64,000 bases of DNA. Source: Actinomycetales bacterium. GTDB taxonomy: Bacteria > Actinomycetota > Actinomycetes > S36-B12. Positions 62,816-64,000 of the stretch are shown here, in pieces; positions within the stretch are counted from its first letter, which is position 1, and each line of letters begins with the position of its first letter. A program made the position numbers and the translations under genes. The notes under the pieces are model-generated. The model did no database searches. It was not told where the DNA came from and was given only the letters and a program-made list of their open reading frames with translations. Location of the stretch: the NCBI GenBank assembly GCA_018970025.1, contig JAGWXF010000002.1, forward strand, positions 124,001 through 188,000, read 5' to 3'.

Positions 62816-63630
62816 GAGGTGTAGCCACCGTCGAGGTAGAGCACCTGCCCGGTCATGAAGCTCGATGCATCGCTGAGCAGGTAGATCAGGGCACCGACGA
62901 AGTCCTCGGGCTCGGCGAAGCGCTTCAGCGGGATGCGCGCGAACATCGCCTCCCGGGTCGCCCGGCCCTTGTCATCGTCCGCATACATCCATGCCGTGAG
63001 CTCGGAGCGGAAGACCGTCGGGGCCAGGACGTTCACCCGGACCTGCTGCGGCCCCCACTCGGCAGCCAGCGTCTTGCCCAGCAGGTCGACCGCGGCCTTG
63101 GACGGGCAGTAGGCGGCGTAGCCAGCCGGGTGGCCGAGCTTGCCGCGCGTGGAGGAGACCAGCACGATCGATCCGCCTCGGCCCTGCTCCAGCAGGACTC
63201 GCCCGGCGGCCTGCGACATCAGCCAGGAGCCACGGACATTGGCGTCCATGACCTGCTCCCAGTCCTCCATCGGCATGTCGATCGTCGGCTTGACGATGTT
63301 CATGCCGGATGCGACGAGCATCCCGTCGAGCCCGCCGAAGGCGTCGACGGCGGCGGAGACGATGGCGGACGCCTCGTCGGGAGAGTCGGGCCGGATCGCC
63401 GCGACCACCGCATGCCCGGCGAGCTGGGGGCTGGCCGCAAGCTCCTCGAGCGCCTGGCGGTTCCCGCCGGCAAGGGTCAGGTTCGCGCCTGCGGCCCCCA
63501 GGCCAAGGGCGGCCTCCCGCCCCATCGCGCCGGATGCCCCAGTGATCACGATCGACTTGCCCGCGATGCGAAAGCGCGCCAGCGGGTCATGGTGCGTGGC
63601 TGAACCAGCGGCGTCATCTCGTGCGCTCAT
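62809..63630 (-). CDS. Short-chain dehydrogenase/reductase
   Basis: A 273-residue classical [34 protein letters not shown] is the cofactor site, [24 protein letters not shown] has the Ser and YxxxK catalytic residues, and the C-terminal [20 protein letters not shown] is typical. Gly after the second strand rather than Arg suggests NAD. First gene of the BKACE operon. ATG 63630 lies 6 bases after a -10, so the transcript is probably leaderless; the upstream extension to 63666 overlaps the promoter. Confidence 0.88.
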   Translation of the reverse strand: MSARDDAAGSATHHDPLARFRIAGKSIVITGASGAMGREAALGLGAAGANLTLAGGNRQALEELAASPQLAGHAVVAAIRPDSPDEASAIVSAAVDAFGGLDGMLVASGMNIVKPTIDMPMEDWEQVMDANVRGSWLMSQAAGRVLLEQGRGGSIVLVSSTRGKLGHPAGYAAYCPSKAAVDLLGKTLAAEWGPQQVRVNVLAPTVFRSELTAWMYADDDKGRATREAMFARIPLKRFAEPEDFVGALIYLLSDASSFMTGQVLYLDGGYTSC

Positions 63631-63636
63631 GGGCGG

Positions 63637-63690
63637 AAGGTACGACCGCCGCCCCATCGGCGTCAAGCAGTTCTCCCGTATTGCGGGAGA
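63637..63690 (-). promoter_or_regulatory. Promoter and operator of the BKACE operon
   Basis: On the minus strand TTGACG (63666-63661), an 18-bp spacer and TACCTT (63642-63637), ending 6 bases before the ATG (leaderless). Beyond the -35 lies TCTCCCG-TATTG-CGGGAGA (63672-63690), a perfect 7-bp inverted repeat. GTGAATCCC follows at 63710-63718. The arrangement parallels the LIV operon promoter at 44.8 kb. Confidence 0.72.
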
Positions 63691-63828
63691 TTTGTCCTGA
63701 AAGGTGGGAGTGAATCCCTCGGAATGCCCGCGCCCGGCAGCGATGTCTCCTATGCTTCGCGGGATTGCCCAGGGCCGACACCCGGCACCGGCCAGCGCCG
63801 GGCCGGTCTCACATGCGAGGTGGATGCG

Positions 63829-64000
63829 GTGGACAAGGTCGTCGCGAGCGCGGCGGTGGCTGTTTCGGACATCCCGCAGGGGGCGTCCCTCGCGGTCGGG
63901 GGGTTCGGGCTGTGCGGGATTCCCAGCGTGCTGATCGCGGCGCTCGCCGAGCGCGGGGTCGGCGACCTGCGGGTGGTGTCGAACAACTGCGGGGTGGACG
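63829..64000 (+). CDS. 3-Oxoacid (acetoacetate) CoA-transferase subunit A, N-terminal part (3' partial)
   Basis: The first 57 codons of a CoA-transferase alpha subunit. [44 protein letters not shown] is the ScoA/AtoD-type signature (GGFGLCGIP and SNNCG). It would transfer CoA from succinyl-CoA to acetoacetate or a related oxoacid. GTG 63829 has GAGG 8 bases upstream; GTG 63820 is an alternative. It is divergent from the BKACE operon and may share the TCTCCCG operator. Confidence 0.9.
   Translation, partial: MDKVVASAAVAVSDIPQGASLAVGGFGLCGIPSVLIAALAERGVGDLRVVSNNCGVD

Overview
This is a chromosomal window from a high-GC actinomycete. The basis is about 70% GC, frequent GTG starts, actinobacterial family types (LpdA-type NAD(P)H-quinone dehydrogenase, DUF3017, three-gene Sdh1-type succinate dehydrogenase) and a gene order that recalls the Mycobacterium tuberculosis lpdA-deoD-pmmB-add-deoA-cdd-sdh-dacB1-trpS-icd1 stretch. 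I cannot place it to genus. There are no rRNA or tRNA genes, insertion sequences, prophage or CRISPR arrays. The only mobile-type cassette is a small VapBC-like pair.

Left part (1-38.9 kb), conserved metabolism. The 3' end of an acyl-CoA carboxylase alpha subunit is followed by a secreted TPM-like protein, lpdA, and a nucleoside-salvage block on the plus strand (purine nucleoside phosphorylase, phosphohexomutase/phosphopentomutase, deoC, and an aldehyde dehydrogenase with a truncated paralogue). VapBC follows, then a minus-strand nucleoside block (add, deoA, a two-permease nucleoside ABC importer with its BmpA-like lipoprotein). Next is a long minus-strand gene string: sdhCAB, a methylmalonyl-CoA-mutase catalytic subunit, mtnA, a class II aldolase/short-chain dehydrogenase fusion, cdd, a methylthioinosine-type phosphorylase and a methylthioadenosine deaminase. 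Four of these genes together make a plausible DHAP-shunt salvage route for methylthioadenosine and 5'-deoxyadenosine. Acetolactate decarboxylase with a ribbon-helix-helix-like N-terminus, succinate-semialdehyde dehydrogenase, a D,D-carboxypeptidase, trpS, a CNNM/CorC protein and the mdh-icd pair complete this half.

Right part (38.9-56.1 kb), aromatic catabolism. A minus-strand series encodes two-subunit hydroquinone dioxygenase, 4-hydroxymuconic semialdehyde dehydrogenase, 3-oxoadipate CoA-transferase A and B, maleylacetate reductase, a LIV-type ABC importer and an intradiol (hydroxyquinol-type) dioxygenase. A divergent IclR regulator, a short luciferase-like protein, a VWA protein, a MoxR ATPase and a thiolase follow. 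Four copies of a two-box operator (GTTCG-N5-CGAAC, second box 19 bp away) lie in front of the dioxygenase operon, the IclR gene, the VWA gene and the MoxR-thiolase operon. The sequence therefore suggests one regulon that includes an orphan MoxR-VWA chaperone pair.

Right end (56.1-64 kb). A second IclR regulator, an aromatic or histidinol-phosphate-type aminotransferase, a PLP decarboxylase, and a five-gene operon (short-chain dehydrogenase, 3-hydroxyacyl-CoA-dehydrogenase-like protein, cyclase-family hydrolase, cupin, beta-keto-acid cleavage enzyme) lie here. The operon is divergent from the start of an acetoacetate-type CoA-transferase. Together these suggest ring opening, oxidation to a beta-keto acid, cleavage to acetoacetate and activation to acetoacetyl-CoA.

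Two further themes recur. Nine short tandem-repeat arrays with unrelated units sit mostly at gene boundaries. Several promoters have a -10 hexamer ending 6-9 bases before the start codon, which suggests leaderless mRNAs.
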